Shown: piece by piece, positions 14,508-21,910 of the stretch
Layout: each line of letters starts with the position of its first letter
Numbering within the stretch: position 1 is the first letter of the stretch
Source: Streptantibioticus cattleyicolor NRRL 8057 = DSM 46488
Lineage (GTDB): Bacteria > Actinomycetota > Actinomycetes > Streptomycetales > Streptomycetaceae
Assembly: GCF_000240165.1 (NCBI RefSeq)
Contig: NC_017585.1
Location: forward strand, 1,612,001-1,676,000
Reading direction: 5' to 3'
DNA: 64,000 bases
The notes under the pieces: model-generated
What the model saw: only the letters and a program-made list of their open reading frames with translations
Told to the model about the DNA's origin: nothing
Databases searched by the model: none
Position numbers and translations under genes: made by a program

Positions 14508-15253
14508 GCGGCGTGTCCCGCAAGGCCGGACTGGTCACCGGCGCCGGCAGCGGGATCGGCCGTGCCACGGCGCTGGAACTCGCCCGCGGCGGCGCCGCGG
14601 TCGCCGTGTGCGACATCGACGCGGACACGGCGGCCGAGACCACCGAGCTGATCAGGAAGGACGGCGGCGACGCACTGGCCGTCACCGTCGACATCGCCGA
14701 CGAGGACGCCGTGCGGGCGGCCGTCGAGGCCACCGTCACCGCGTTCGGCGGCCTCGACTTCGCCGTGAACAACGCCGGCCTGGCCTCCCACCACCGCCGG
14801 CTCGACGAGATGACCCTGGCCGAGTTCGAGCGTGTGGTCCAGGTCAACCTGGCCGGGACCTTCCTGTGCATGAGGTACGAACTGCCCGCGCTGCGGCGGC
14901 GCGGCGGCGGCGCGATCGTCAACATCGCCTCCAACGGCGGCCTGTACGCGATCCCCACCGCCCCCGCCTACGTGGCCGCCAAGCACGGCATCGTCGGCCT
15001 CACCAAGGTCGCCGCGGTCGACTACGCCCCGGCCGGCATCCGCGTCAACGCCGTCTGCCCCGGCCCCACCCTTACCCCCGGGTTCGAGAAGGCGGTCGGC
15101 ACCGACATGATCGCCATGCAGGAATCGATCACGCCCCTCGGCCGGCTGGCCACGCCCGAGGAAGCCGCCGCTGCGGCGGTCTGGCTCTGCTCGGACGCCT
15201 CCTCCTACGTCACCGGCATCGCCCTGTCGGTCGACGGCGGACGGCGGGCCTGA
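14504..15253 (+). CDS. Short-chain dehydrogenase/reductase
   Basis: A 249-aa classical SDR: cofactor motif TGAGSGIG near residue 12, NNAG in the middle, catalytic Ser in IVNIAS, and YVAAK with catalytic Tyr and Lys. VCDIDAD after the second strand favours NAD(H). The CPGP motif and a C-terminal LSVDGG are typical of the FabG-like branch. The substrate is unknown, but with a LysR regulator and an aromatic-acid-type MFS transporter nearby a small carboxylic or aromatic alcohol is plausible. The GTG start overlaps the stop of the preceding gene. Confidence 0.92.
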   Translation: MSGVSRKAGLVTGAGSGIGRATALELARGGAAVAVCDIDADTAAETTELIRKDGGDALAVTVDIADEDAVRAAVEATVTAFGGLDFAVNNAGLASHHRRLDEMTLAEFERVVQVNLAGTFLCMRYELPALRRRGGGAIVNIASNGGLYAIPTAPAYVAAKHGIVGLTKVAAVDYAPAGIRVNAVCPGPTLTPGFEKAVGTDMIAMQESITPLGRLATPEEAAAAAVWLCSDASSYVTGIALSVDGGRRA

Positions 15254-15485
15254 GGGCCCCGGCCGGCTCGCTCCACGATCGACCAGGCCGTCCCCGGCAC
15301 GGGTCGGCGGACAGGTGACGGCGGCCCTCCACACCCGGGGGCCGCCGCCCCGGCCGTCGTTCGTCCAGCCCGAAGACCCGGCCGCGTCGATGACCGGCGC
15401 CCACCCCGGCAACCGCCAACCACCAGCGCCCGCAGGGCCCATGGCCGCCGTACCGGACGAGAACACCCGCAACGGAGTCGGATCA

Positions 15486-16772
15486 TTGAGCACACCAGCG
15501 TTCGCCCGAGGCACCTCGGCGCGGACCGGCACAGCACTCGCCGTCGGCATGGCGGTGATGACACTGGAAGGCTTCGACCTCGTCGCCTTCGGCGCGACCA
15601 CACCACTGCTGCTCCATTACCACCCCTGGCACCTCACCGTCGCCCTCGTCGGCCTGCTCGGCAGCCTCACCCCCGTCGGCATGCTCGTCGGATCCCTGCT
15701 GGTCGGCCAGTTCACCGACCGGCTCGGCCGGCGCCGGACGACCCTGGCCAGTATCGCGGTCGTCAGCGCCGGGATGTTCGCCTGCGCCATGGCACCCCTG
15801 CCGTCGCTGTTCGGTGCCGGCCGGTTCGTCGTCGGGCTCGGCGTCGGCGCGATCTATCCGGCGATGGCCCCGCTGATCTTCGAACTCGCCCCTGACAGAC
15901 GCAAGAACCTCTACTCGGGGATCGTGCAGTGCGGAACCGCCATCGGCGGCTCGTTCGCGGCGCTGGCCGCCAACACCTTGCTGAGCGGGCACGGTTTCCA
16001 GCTGGAGTACGTGGTCGGCGGCGTCGCCGGTCTGCTCCTGCTGCCCGCGGCCTACGCCTGGCTGCCCGAATCCACCGAATACCACCAGGCGATGAAGACC
16101 TCCGCCCCGGCTCCCGGCAGCGGCGGGGTACGCCTGGTGCTGAAGCCGCCGTACCTGCGCACCACACTGCTGTTCTGCGCCATGGCGGCCCTGTCGTTCC
16201 TGCTCATCTTCGCGATGAACACCTGGCTGCCGCAGCTGATGCAGGCGGCCGACCATCCGCTGCGGTCCTCGCAGACCTTCCTGATGCTGCTGAACCTCGG
16301 TGCCACCGTCGGCGGGCTCGCCATGGCGTTGCTGGCGGACCGCGCCGGGTCGAAGGGGCCGGTCACGGTCAGTTTCGTCCTCGGAGCCGTGGCGATCGTC
16401 GCCATGAGCGCCAAGCTGCCGTCGGCGGTGCTCTACGCCGTCGTGATCATCGGTGGCTGCGGCGCGGTCGGCGTCCAGGGGCTGATCAACGTCTACATCT
16501 CCCGCAGCTACCCGGTGACCGCCAGGGCCGGCGCCGTTGGCGTCGCGCTCGGCGTGGGGCGTATCGGCGCGATCGCCGGCCCCACGCTCGGCGGCTGGAT
16601 CCTCGCGGCCGGCCTGGCTCCCCGGTGGAACTTCGTGCTCTTCGCGGTACCCGCCGTCCTCGGCGCGCTCCTCGCCCTGGCCGTCGGCGGACGAACGCCC
16701 CAGGACCAGGGCGGCGGTACCCCCGCCCCCGCGCCGCGCGCCAAGGAGGCGACGGCCGGACGGACCCTGTGA
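15486..16772 (+). CDS. MFS transporter, aromatic-acid:proton symporter type
   Basis: A roughly 428-aa inner-membrane protein with twelve hydrophobic segments. It shows LEGFDLVAFGATTP at the first helix, the loop 2-3 motif GQFTDRLGRRRTT, and the GRFVVGLGVGAIYPAMAPLIFEL pattern, all typical of the AAHS group that imports benzoates and related acids. It follows the SDR by about 230 bp and probably belongs to the same LysR-controlled unit. The start is uncertain: TTG at 15486 has GGAG eight bases upstream; an in-frame ATG at 15441 has no good site, and the open frame extends to 15315. Confidence 0.88.
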   Translation: MSTPAFARGTSARTGTALAVGMAVMTLEGFDLVAFGATTPLLLHYHPWHLTVALVGLLGSLTPVGMLVGSLLVGQFTDRLGRRRTTLASIAVVSAGMFACAMAPLPSLFGAGRFVVGLGVGAIYPAMAPLIFELAPDRRKNLYSGIVQCGTAIGGSFAALAANTLLSGHGFQLEYVVGGVAGLLLLPAAYAWLPESTEYHQAMKTSAPAPGSGGVRLVLKPPYLRTTLLFCAMAALSFLLIFAMNTWLPQLMQAADHPLRSSQTFLMLLNLGATVGGLAMALLADRAGSKGPVTVSFVLGAVAIVAMSAKLPSAVLYAVVIIGGCGAVGVQGLINVYISRSYPVTARAGAVGVALGVGRIGAIAGPTLGGWILAAGLAPRWNFVLFAVPAVLGALLALAVGGRTPQDQGGGTPAPAPRAKEATAGRTL

Positions 16773-16979
16773 ACGAAGACACCGCCGATGCGGTGGCCTC
16801 GATCGAGAGCGCCGAACTCCCACGCGAGGTGACGGCGCAGACCGCCCATCCGAACGCCGGACGGGCGCCGCGCGTCACGGGGTGAGCACCGACCGTCCGC
16901 GCAGACCGCCCTCGGCAAGGTGTCCGCGACGCGCCGCGGGGCCGACCGGCCGAGTGCCGTGGTCCGGCCCGGCCGCCGG

Positions 16980-17996
16980 TCAGCGCGGCGGCCGGCCCGT
17001 ACTGCCACGGGGGATGAGACGTGCGTGCTCCTGACGGACGTCGGCCACCCGCTCGCCCGCGATGTGGGCGAGCAACACCCGGGCGGCGCGGGCCCCGTAG
17101 GCGTGGATGTCCCGGGTCATCGCGGACAGGGGCGGCCGGACCACCTGGGTGAGCGGAGAGTCGTCCCAGGCCACCAACGACACGTCTGCGGGGATGTCCA
17201 TGCCCAGCTCCTGCGCCACCGACAGGGCCGCCACCGCCATGATGTCGTTGTCGAAGACCAGCGCTGTCGGCCGCTCCGGCGCGATGAGCAGCCCCCGGGC
17301 CGCGCTGGCGCCGGCCTCACCGGTGTAGTCGGTGTGCACGACGACCGGCTCCGGCAGACCGGCCTCCCGGCACGCCTCGCGCAGGGCCGCGTCCCGCACC
17401 GCGGTGTGGGCCAGGTGCGGCAGCCCGGCGACCCGGGCGATACGCCGGTGCCCGAGGACGTTCAGGTACTGCACGATCTCCCGGACACCGGCGGCGTCGT
17501 CGGACCACACGGTCGGCAGTGCCCCGGACACCCCGGGCGGGCCGACGACCACGGCGGGCAGGCCGAGTTCGGCGACCGCCGCCACCCGGGGATCGGTGAT
17601 GTGCAGGTCCACCAGGAACACCCCGTCCACCCGGCCCTCGCCCCACCACCGCCGGTAGATCTCGATCTCGGTCCCCGCGCCGTCCGCGATCTGGAGGGTC
17701 AGCGCGTAGGAACGGTCGGCCAGCGCCGCCTCGATACCACTGATCAGCTCCATGAAGAACGGCTCGACACCCAGGGTTCGCGCGGGCCGGCACAACGTCA
17801 GCCCCACCGCTTGCGCCCGGGCGCCGGTGAGCGCCCGGGCGGCGCTGTTGGGCCGCCAGCCGAGTTCGGCGGCGATCGCCTTGATCGACGCGCGGGTCGC
17901 GGCGGACACCCCGGGCCGGTCGTTGAGGGCGTACGAGACGGCGACCTTCGACACCCCCGCTCGCTCGGCGATGTCCGCGATCGTCGGTCGTCTCAC
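16980..17996 (-). CDS. LacI-family transcriptional regulator
   Basis: A 338-aa repressor. The N-terminal helix-turn-helix and hinge read TIADIAERAGVSKVAVSYALNDRPGVS, the LacI signature, followed by a periplasmic-binding-protein-type sugar-sensing domain with DNDIMAVAALSVAQELG and VSLVAWDDSPLT. Such proteins usually repress sugar uptake or glycoside hydrolase genes. No sugar gene adjoins it, so the target is unknown; the arabinofuranosidase and xylanase of this window lie almost 40 kb away. GTG at 17996 is chosen because GAGGTGG lies six bases before it and homology starts at once. Confidence 0.92.
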   Translation of the reverse strand: MRRPTIADIAERAGVSKVAVSYALNDRPGVSAATRASIKAIAAELGWRPNSAARALTGARAQAVGLTLCRPARTLGVEPFFMELISGIEAALADRSYALTLQIADGAGTEIEIYRRWWGEGRVDGVFLVDLHITDPRVAAVAELGLPAVVVGPPGVSGALPTVWSDDAAGVREIVQYLNVLGHRRIARVAGLPHLAHTAVRDAALREACREAGLPEPVVVHTDYTGEAGASAARGLLIAPERPTALVFDNDIMAVAALSVAQELGMDIPADVSLVAWDDSPLTQVVRPPLSAMTRDIHAYGARAARVLLAHIAGERVADVRQEHARLIPRGSTGRPPR

Positions 17997-18014
17997 GCGC
18001 CACCTCGCCCTCAA

Positions 18015-18463
18015 CCGGTCGGTCGTGCAGGGGGTGACCCTACTCTCCTCGCCTCACCGACGCCGGTCCCCTCGCGTTCCCGCGCCGGACGGCCGAACCC
18101 ACCTCGCCAGGACGGCCGTGCCGTCATCGCGTCAACAACCGCGCGCCCGGCCCGACTTCTCACCGCACCCCCAACTCTCCCGGGCCCCGCCGCGGCGGCC
18201 CGGGCCCGCGTACGCCCCTCGGTGTCCGGCCTTGCGCGACCGGACACCGCGAGCTGGTGTCGACGTGGGGGGCGTCCAAGGGGTGAGCCGGCTGTCGCGG
18301 CTGCGGGATTCCGGCGTGTGGGGGTACGGGAGGCGCGCGGCGGCGGAGCACGCGCCTGAGCTTTCCGGCCACGGCAGGCACGGATACGGCCAACCCGCGG
18401 CAACCCGCCCACCCCGGTGGCGGGTTCGGGCTACACCGGAACGCGACAGACGCTGACCTGGGG
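18015..18463. other. Intergenic region without recognisable gene
   Basis: About 450 bp between the LacI gene and a small membrane protein. The open frames here are proline/arginine-rich low-complexity sequence on both strands, as expected from non-coding high-GC DNA. It should contain the promoter of the LacI gene. I see no convincing operator or repeat. Confidence 0.4.
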
Positions 18464-18682
18464 GTGGGGCGGGTGCTGACGGTCGACTTGGCGGTATTCC
18501 TGGCGGTCATCGTCATCGTGCGGCTACGCCGCCGCACCCAGGCCCGTACCCGCTTCGACGAGAAGCTGACCGTCGCCATCGTCCTCGCCCTCGGGGTACT
18601 GATCGCCCCCACCGCCCTCGGGCACAGCATCGCCAACGTCCTCGGCCAGCTCGCCCACGGCGTCGCCCAGGCACGCCCTTGA
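18464..18682 (+). CDS. Small membrane protein
   Basis: A 72-aa protein with a hydrophobic segment at about 8-19 (LAVFLAVIVIV), a basic loop RLRRRTQARTRFDEK, and a second hydrophobic segment at about 36-52 (TVAIVLALGVLIAPTAL). It would sit in the membrane as a two-helix hairpin with the basic loop inside. The function is not recognisable. GTG start after a G-rich stretch; a second GTG three codons later is also possible. Coding-like third-position GC and a protein-like hydrophobic pattern support it despite the small size. Confidence 0.6.
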   Translation: MGRVLTVDLAVFLAVIVIVRLRRRTQARTRFDEKLTVAIVLALGVLIAPTALGHSIANVLGQLAHGVAQARP

Positions 18683-18751
18683 GCCGGTGATCCCGGCGGC
18701 GGGCCGGGCGGGCGTACCCCGTGGCGCCAACACCGCCGTCCCCTCCCTGGC

Positions 18752-19714
18752 TCAGGGGACCAGGACGGCCCTGCCGAACACCTGCCCCGCGTCCATCGCG
18801 CGGTGGGCCGACGCTGCCTGGTCCAGCGGCAGCGTCCCGTGCACGACCGTGCGCAGGCGCCCGTGTGCGGCGTCGGCGAACTGGGACGCGCGCACGGCCT
18901 GCCTGCCGGGGCCGGGCACGGTGTCGGCGCTGAAGGTGGCGAACGACAGCGAGCTGCGGAAGGCGTCCATCAGCCGCATGCCGAAGTCCGCCGGTGGCTG
19001 ACCGCCGACCACACCGACCGCCATGTAGCGCCCGTTGGGGTTCAATCTGCCCAGGAACGAGGGGAGTTGGGGTCCGCTCACGACATCGAGCACCACGTCG
19101 AAGCCCGCCGGTGCGTCCGGGCCCCCCGCGCCCGAGCGGTCGAGCACATGCGTCGCCCCCAGGTCCCGCAGACGTGCGCCACGCTCCGCCGATGAGGTGG
19201 TGACCGCCACAGCGCCCGCGCCGCCTGCGGCCGCGAGTTGGACCGCCGTGATCCCGATGCTGCCCGCCGCACCCCGCACCAGCACCGACTCACCGGGTGT
19301 GAAACGCGCCCGCTCCAGTGCGAAGTGGGCGACCACACCGGAGCCGCCGAGGGTCACCGCGGCGGCGCCGGTCAGGCCGTCGGGCAGCGGAAGGACATCC
19401 CCGACCCCGGCGACGGCCTGCTCGGCGTACCCTCCGGACAGCCCGGTGAACGCCCACACCCGCCGCCCCACCCACGAGGCGTCGACGCCCTCTCCCACCG
19501 CGGTGACACGTCCCGCGACCTCACTGCCGAGGAGATGACCCTCCTGGAAGCCGTGCGCGGCGAGCGTTCCCCGGCGGATCACGGCGTCCACGCCGCCCAC
19601 CCCGATCGCCTCCGTGGTGATCCTCACCTGCCCCGGGGCGGGCACCGGCACCGCCACGTCGACGACCTCCAGGCCGTCGGGGTCTCCGAACGCCCTGATG
19701 ACGACGGCTTTCAT
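18752..19714 (-). CDS. Zinc-independent quinone oxidoreductase / MDR dehydrogenase
   Basis: A 320-aa member of the medium-chain dehydrogenase family. MKAVVIRAFGDPDGLEVVDV at the start, LGSEVAGRVTAVGEGV, then the NADPH-binding VRGAAGSIGITAVQLA and a long C-terminal Rossmann half. The catalytic zinc ligands of alcohol dehydrogenases are not visible, which favours the quinone reductase/zeta-crystallin type acting with NADPH on quinones or enones. It is divergent from the TetR gene at 19866, which probably represses it. ATG at 19714 has GAGGAG upstream. Confidence 0.9.
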   Translation of the reverse strand: MKAVVIRAFGDPDGLEVVDVAVPVPAPGQVRITTEAIGVGGVDAVIRRGTLAAHGFQEGHLLGSEVAGRVTAVGEGVDASWVGRRVWAFTGLSGGYAEQAVAGVGDVLPLPDGLTGAAAVTLGGSGVVAHFALERARFTPGESVLVRGAAGSIGITAVQLAAAGGAGAVAVTTSSAERGARLRDLGATHVLDRSGAGGPDAPAGFDVVLDVVSGPQLPSFLGRLNPNGRYMAVGVVGGQPPADFGMRLMDAFRSSLSFATFSADTVPGPGRQAVRASQFADAAHGRLRTVVHGTLPLDQAASAHRAMDAGQVFGRAVLVP

Positions 19715-19865
19715 CTCTGCTCCTCGGATCGGTGAAGGGACGGGGTACCGCAGCCGCGACCGTGGGCGCCGAGCCGGCCCCCGCAGCCGGGACGCCGGAC
19801 GGGGCGGCGGCACCGCCTTCGGACCGTAACGGACGCCCCCTTCCGCTTGAGTAAAGTGAGAGACG

Positions 19866-20510
19866 ATGACCGGCCGCTTGCCTCACCCCGCGCGCTCCGA
19901 CGCCCGCGACAACCGTGCCCGCATCCTGGACGCCGCCCGCGCGGTCTTCGGGGAGAAGGGACTGGACGTGCCGATGCGAGAAGTCGCCCGGCACGCGAAC
20001 GTGGGCCCCGCCACGCTGTACCGGCACTTCCCGACCAAGCGGGACCTGATCGCGGAGACCTTCGCCGAGCAGCGGCGGGCCTGCCACGCCATCGTCCGCG
20101 ACGCCCTCGCGGACCCGGATCCGTGGCACGGGTTCCGGAGCCTGGTCGAGCGGATCTGCGAACTCCACGCGCACAGCCGGGGGTTCGCCGACGCCTTCAT
20201 GACGGCCTTCCCCGAGGCCATGGACTTCGCCGCCGACCGGGAGCGGACCTTGCGCGCGGTCACCGTTCTGGCCCGCCGTGCCCGCGACACCGGCCGGCTC
20301 CGCCCCGGCTTCGTCGTCGACGACCTGGTCCTCATGCTCATGGCCCACCGTGGCGTCGGCGACACGCCGCGAGCCGACCGTCTCACGGCCTCCCGCCGTT
20401 TCGCCGCCTACATGATCGAGGCGTTCCGCGCCGCACCGGAGACGGAAACCCCCGCACCGCTGCCGTCGGCCCCACGCCTGCGTTCCGCGCCGACACGCGA
20501 AGCACCGTGA
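19866..20510 (+). CDS. TetR-family transcriptional regulator
   Basis: A 214-aa regulator with an N-terminal helix-turn-helix (about 15-62): ARILDAARAVFGEKG, MREVARHANVGPATLYRHFPTKRDLI. The helical ligand-binding half follows; the last 20 residues are Pro/Ala-rich and probably disordered. It is divergent from the oxidoreductase gene with a gap of about 150 bp, the common layout in which the TetR protein represses its neighbour and the inducer is the enzyme's substrate. I could not find a clear palindrome in the gap. Confidence 0.92.
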   Translation: MTGRLPHPARSDARDNRARILDAARAVFGEKGLDVPMREVARHANVGPATLYRHFPTKRDLIAETFAEQRRACHAIVRDALADPDPWHGFRSLVERICELHAHSRGFADAFMTAFPEAMDFAADRERTLRAVTVLARRARDTGRLRPGFVVDDLVLMLMAHRGVGDTPRADRLTASRRFAAYMIEAFRAAPETETPAPLPSAPRLRSAPTREAP

Positions 20511-20935
20511 CGGGAAAAGGGGTCAACGAGACCGAGCAGAAGCATGGTCCGGATCGACGGGCTCAGGTGCATGACGGCGGTGAGCGCCCCGGCCAGCGCG
20601 GCGAAGAGCGAGAACGTTGGCGCCTGCCCGGCGCTGTCCAGCAGCAACCCGGCGAGCGGCGGACCGACGGGCCCGGCCGCCAGCATCGCGGTGCTGACGA
20701 CCCGCCCTTGCAGTCCGGGCGGCGTGACGTCGATCTGCGCCGCGAAAAGTGTGGCGTTCGCCGGCGTGGTGATGAAGAACATCACGGCCAGCAACGCGCC
20801 GACTCCATAGGTGTTGCGCACCTGCCCGAGCAGCGCCAACGCCACACCGTCTGCCGCGCGCCGCGTCGTCCTTGGCCACCAGCCCCCCGCGTCGTGTCCC
20901 TCCCGCACCCCCTCGGTGCGAGGACGGTGCAGCAT
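20408..20935 (-). pseudogene. Remnant of an MFS exporter (C-terminal part only)
   Basis: The frame encodes a recognisable MFS C-terminal region between about 20500 and 20870: a helix near LLAVMFFITTPANATL, the loop TPPGLQGRVVSTAMLAAGPVGPPLAGLLLDSAG, and a last helix FSLFAALAGALTAVM followed by LSPSIR. This matches the end of MFS drug or siderophore exporters, but the first eight or so helices are absent and the upstream 200 bp encode nothing hydrophobic. It also overlaps the 3' end of the TetR gene. It lies on the same strand and directly downstream of the RiPP operon, so it may be what is left of that operon's exporter; this is inference. Confidence 0.7.
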
Positions 20936-21143
20936 AACGCGGGGGCGAGGCGGGGGAAGCCTGACAGTTCCCGGAGGCTGATTGTTCCGGGCCGCCCAGG
21001 GTCGGAAGTAGGCCCTGAACTACCGGGCGTCGGGCCCGAGTTAGCGGGACACGGCGGCCGGTTCCTCGGGTCGGCGAAGCCGTCGAGGTGCCGGGCGCTG
21101 ACGGCATCCGCCTGGTCGGTCGGGGCCGCCGCGTCCCAGCCCG

Positions 21144-21890
21144 TCAGTACGGGAAGTCACGGCGCGACTGGTACTGCTTGCCCCCGAGCAGTCGCACCAC
21201 GATGTCCGACGGGTTGGTGAGCGCTCTCAATTGGGCGCGCATGTCTTCCTGCGGGACGCAGAAGGTGTGGGTGTAGGTGACGAGGAGGGCGGACCTCAGT
21301 GCTGTGGTGCGGTTGGGGCGGGAGGTGTGCCACCAGGCGCCGTCGGCGAAGATCGCGCTGCCGCGGGGGCCGGTGAGGATCTCGCCGTCGTCGCACCAGG
21401 AGTCGCCCATGTCGGGCAGGCGGTCGGCCCGGTGGGAACCGGGGATGCCGGCGGTGGCGCCGTTGTCTTCGGTGAAGTCGTCGAGGAACCAGATGCATTG
21501 GCCGGCGAGGGGGATGGCCGGCCATGGGGGTGTGAGGGTCCAGTAGGGGTGGTCGGCGTGCCAGTACTGCTCGACCGAGCCGGGCCACAGCGCGTTCGCG
21601 CTGAACGTCGAGCAGATCAGGTCCTCGCTCAGGTAGCGCCGCCAGACCGCGAGGACGAGCGGGTGCACCAGGGCTTCGGAGAACACCGGGTCCTTGACCA
21701 GGAGGTGCAGGACGCGCTGGTGACCGCTGGAGTGCAGATTGCGTCCCTTCTCCGCGTGCAGCAGGCGTTCCAGGGCCGTCCGCATGCGGTCGACGGTCGG
21801 TGCGGGCAGCAGGTTCTCGACGACCACGTAGCCGCGCTCGCCGATGGTGCGCACCGTCGAGTCGACCAGGTCGAGTTCTGTCGTCGTCAT
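21144..21890 (-). CDS. PhyH-family Fe(II)/2-oxoglutarate dioxygenase of the RiPP operon
   Basis: A 248-aa non-heme iron oxygenase of the phytanoyl-CoA dioxygenase superfamily. The iron ligands appear as HAD (His111, Asp113, in EQYWHADHPYW) and the distal His188 (in WWHTS), with Arg199 as candidate 2-oxoglutarate anchor. PhyH proteins hydroxylate or halogenate carrier-bound or free substrates. It is the last intact gene of the RiPP operon, 20 bp after the TfuA-YcaO gene, so the substrate is probably the modified peptide. HAD rather than HAG or HAA at the second ligand position argues for hydroxylation rather than halogenation. ATG has GGAGAA upstream. Confidence 0.9.
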   Translation of the reverse strand: MTTTELDLVDSTVRTIGERGYVVVENLLPAPTVDRMRTALERLLHAEKGRNLHSSGHQRVLHLLVKDPVFSEALVHPLVLAVWRRYLSEDLICSTFSANALWPGSVEQYWHADHPYWTLTPPWPAIPLAGQCIWFLDDFTEDNGATAGIPGSHRADRLPDMGDSWCDDGEILTGPRGSAIFADGAWWHTSRPNRTTALRSALLVTYTHTFCVPQEDMRAQLRALTNPSDIVVRLLGGKQYQSRRDFPY

Positions 21891-21910
21891 GGCGTTTCTC
21901 CGGACGGGGG

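Noticed and set aside
16769-16885. 38-codon frame overlapping the MFS stop (GTGA)
   Set aside because: Coupling is possible, but the peptide has no features and no homology that I recognise; too little to call a gene.
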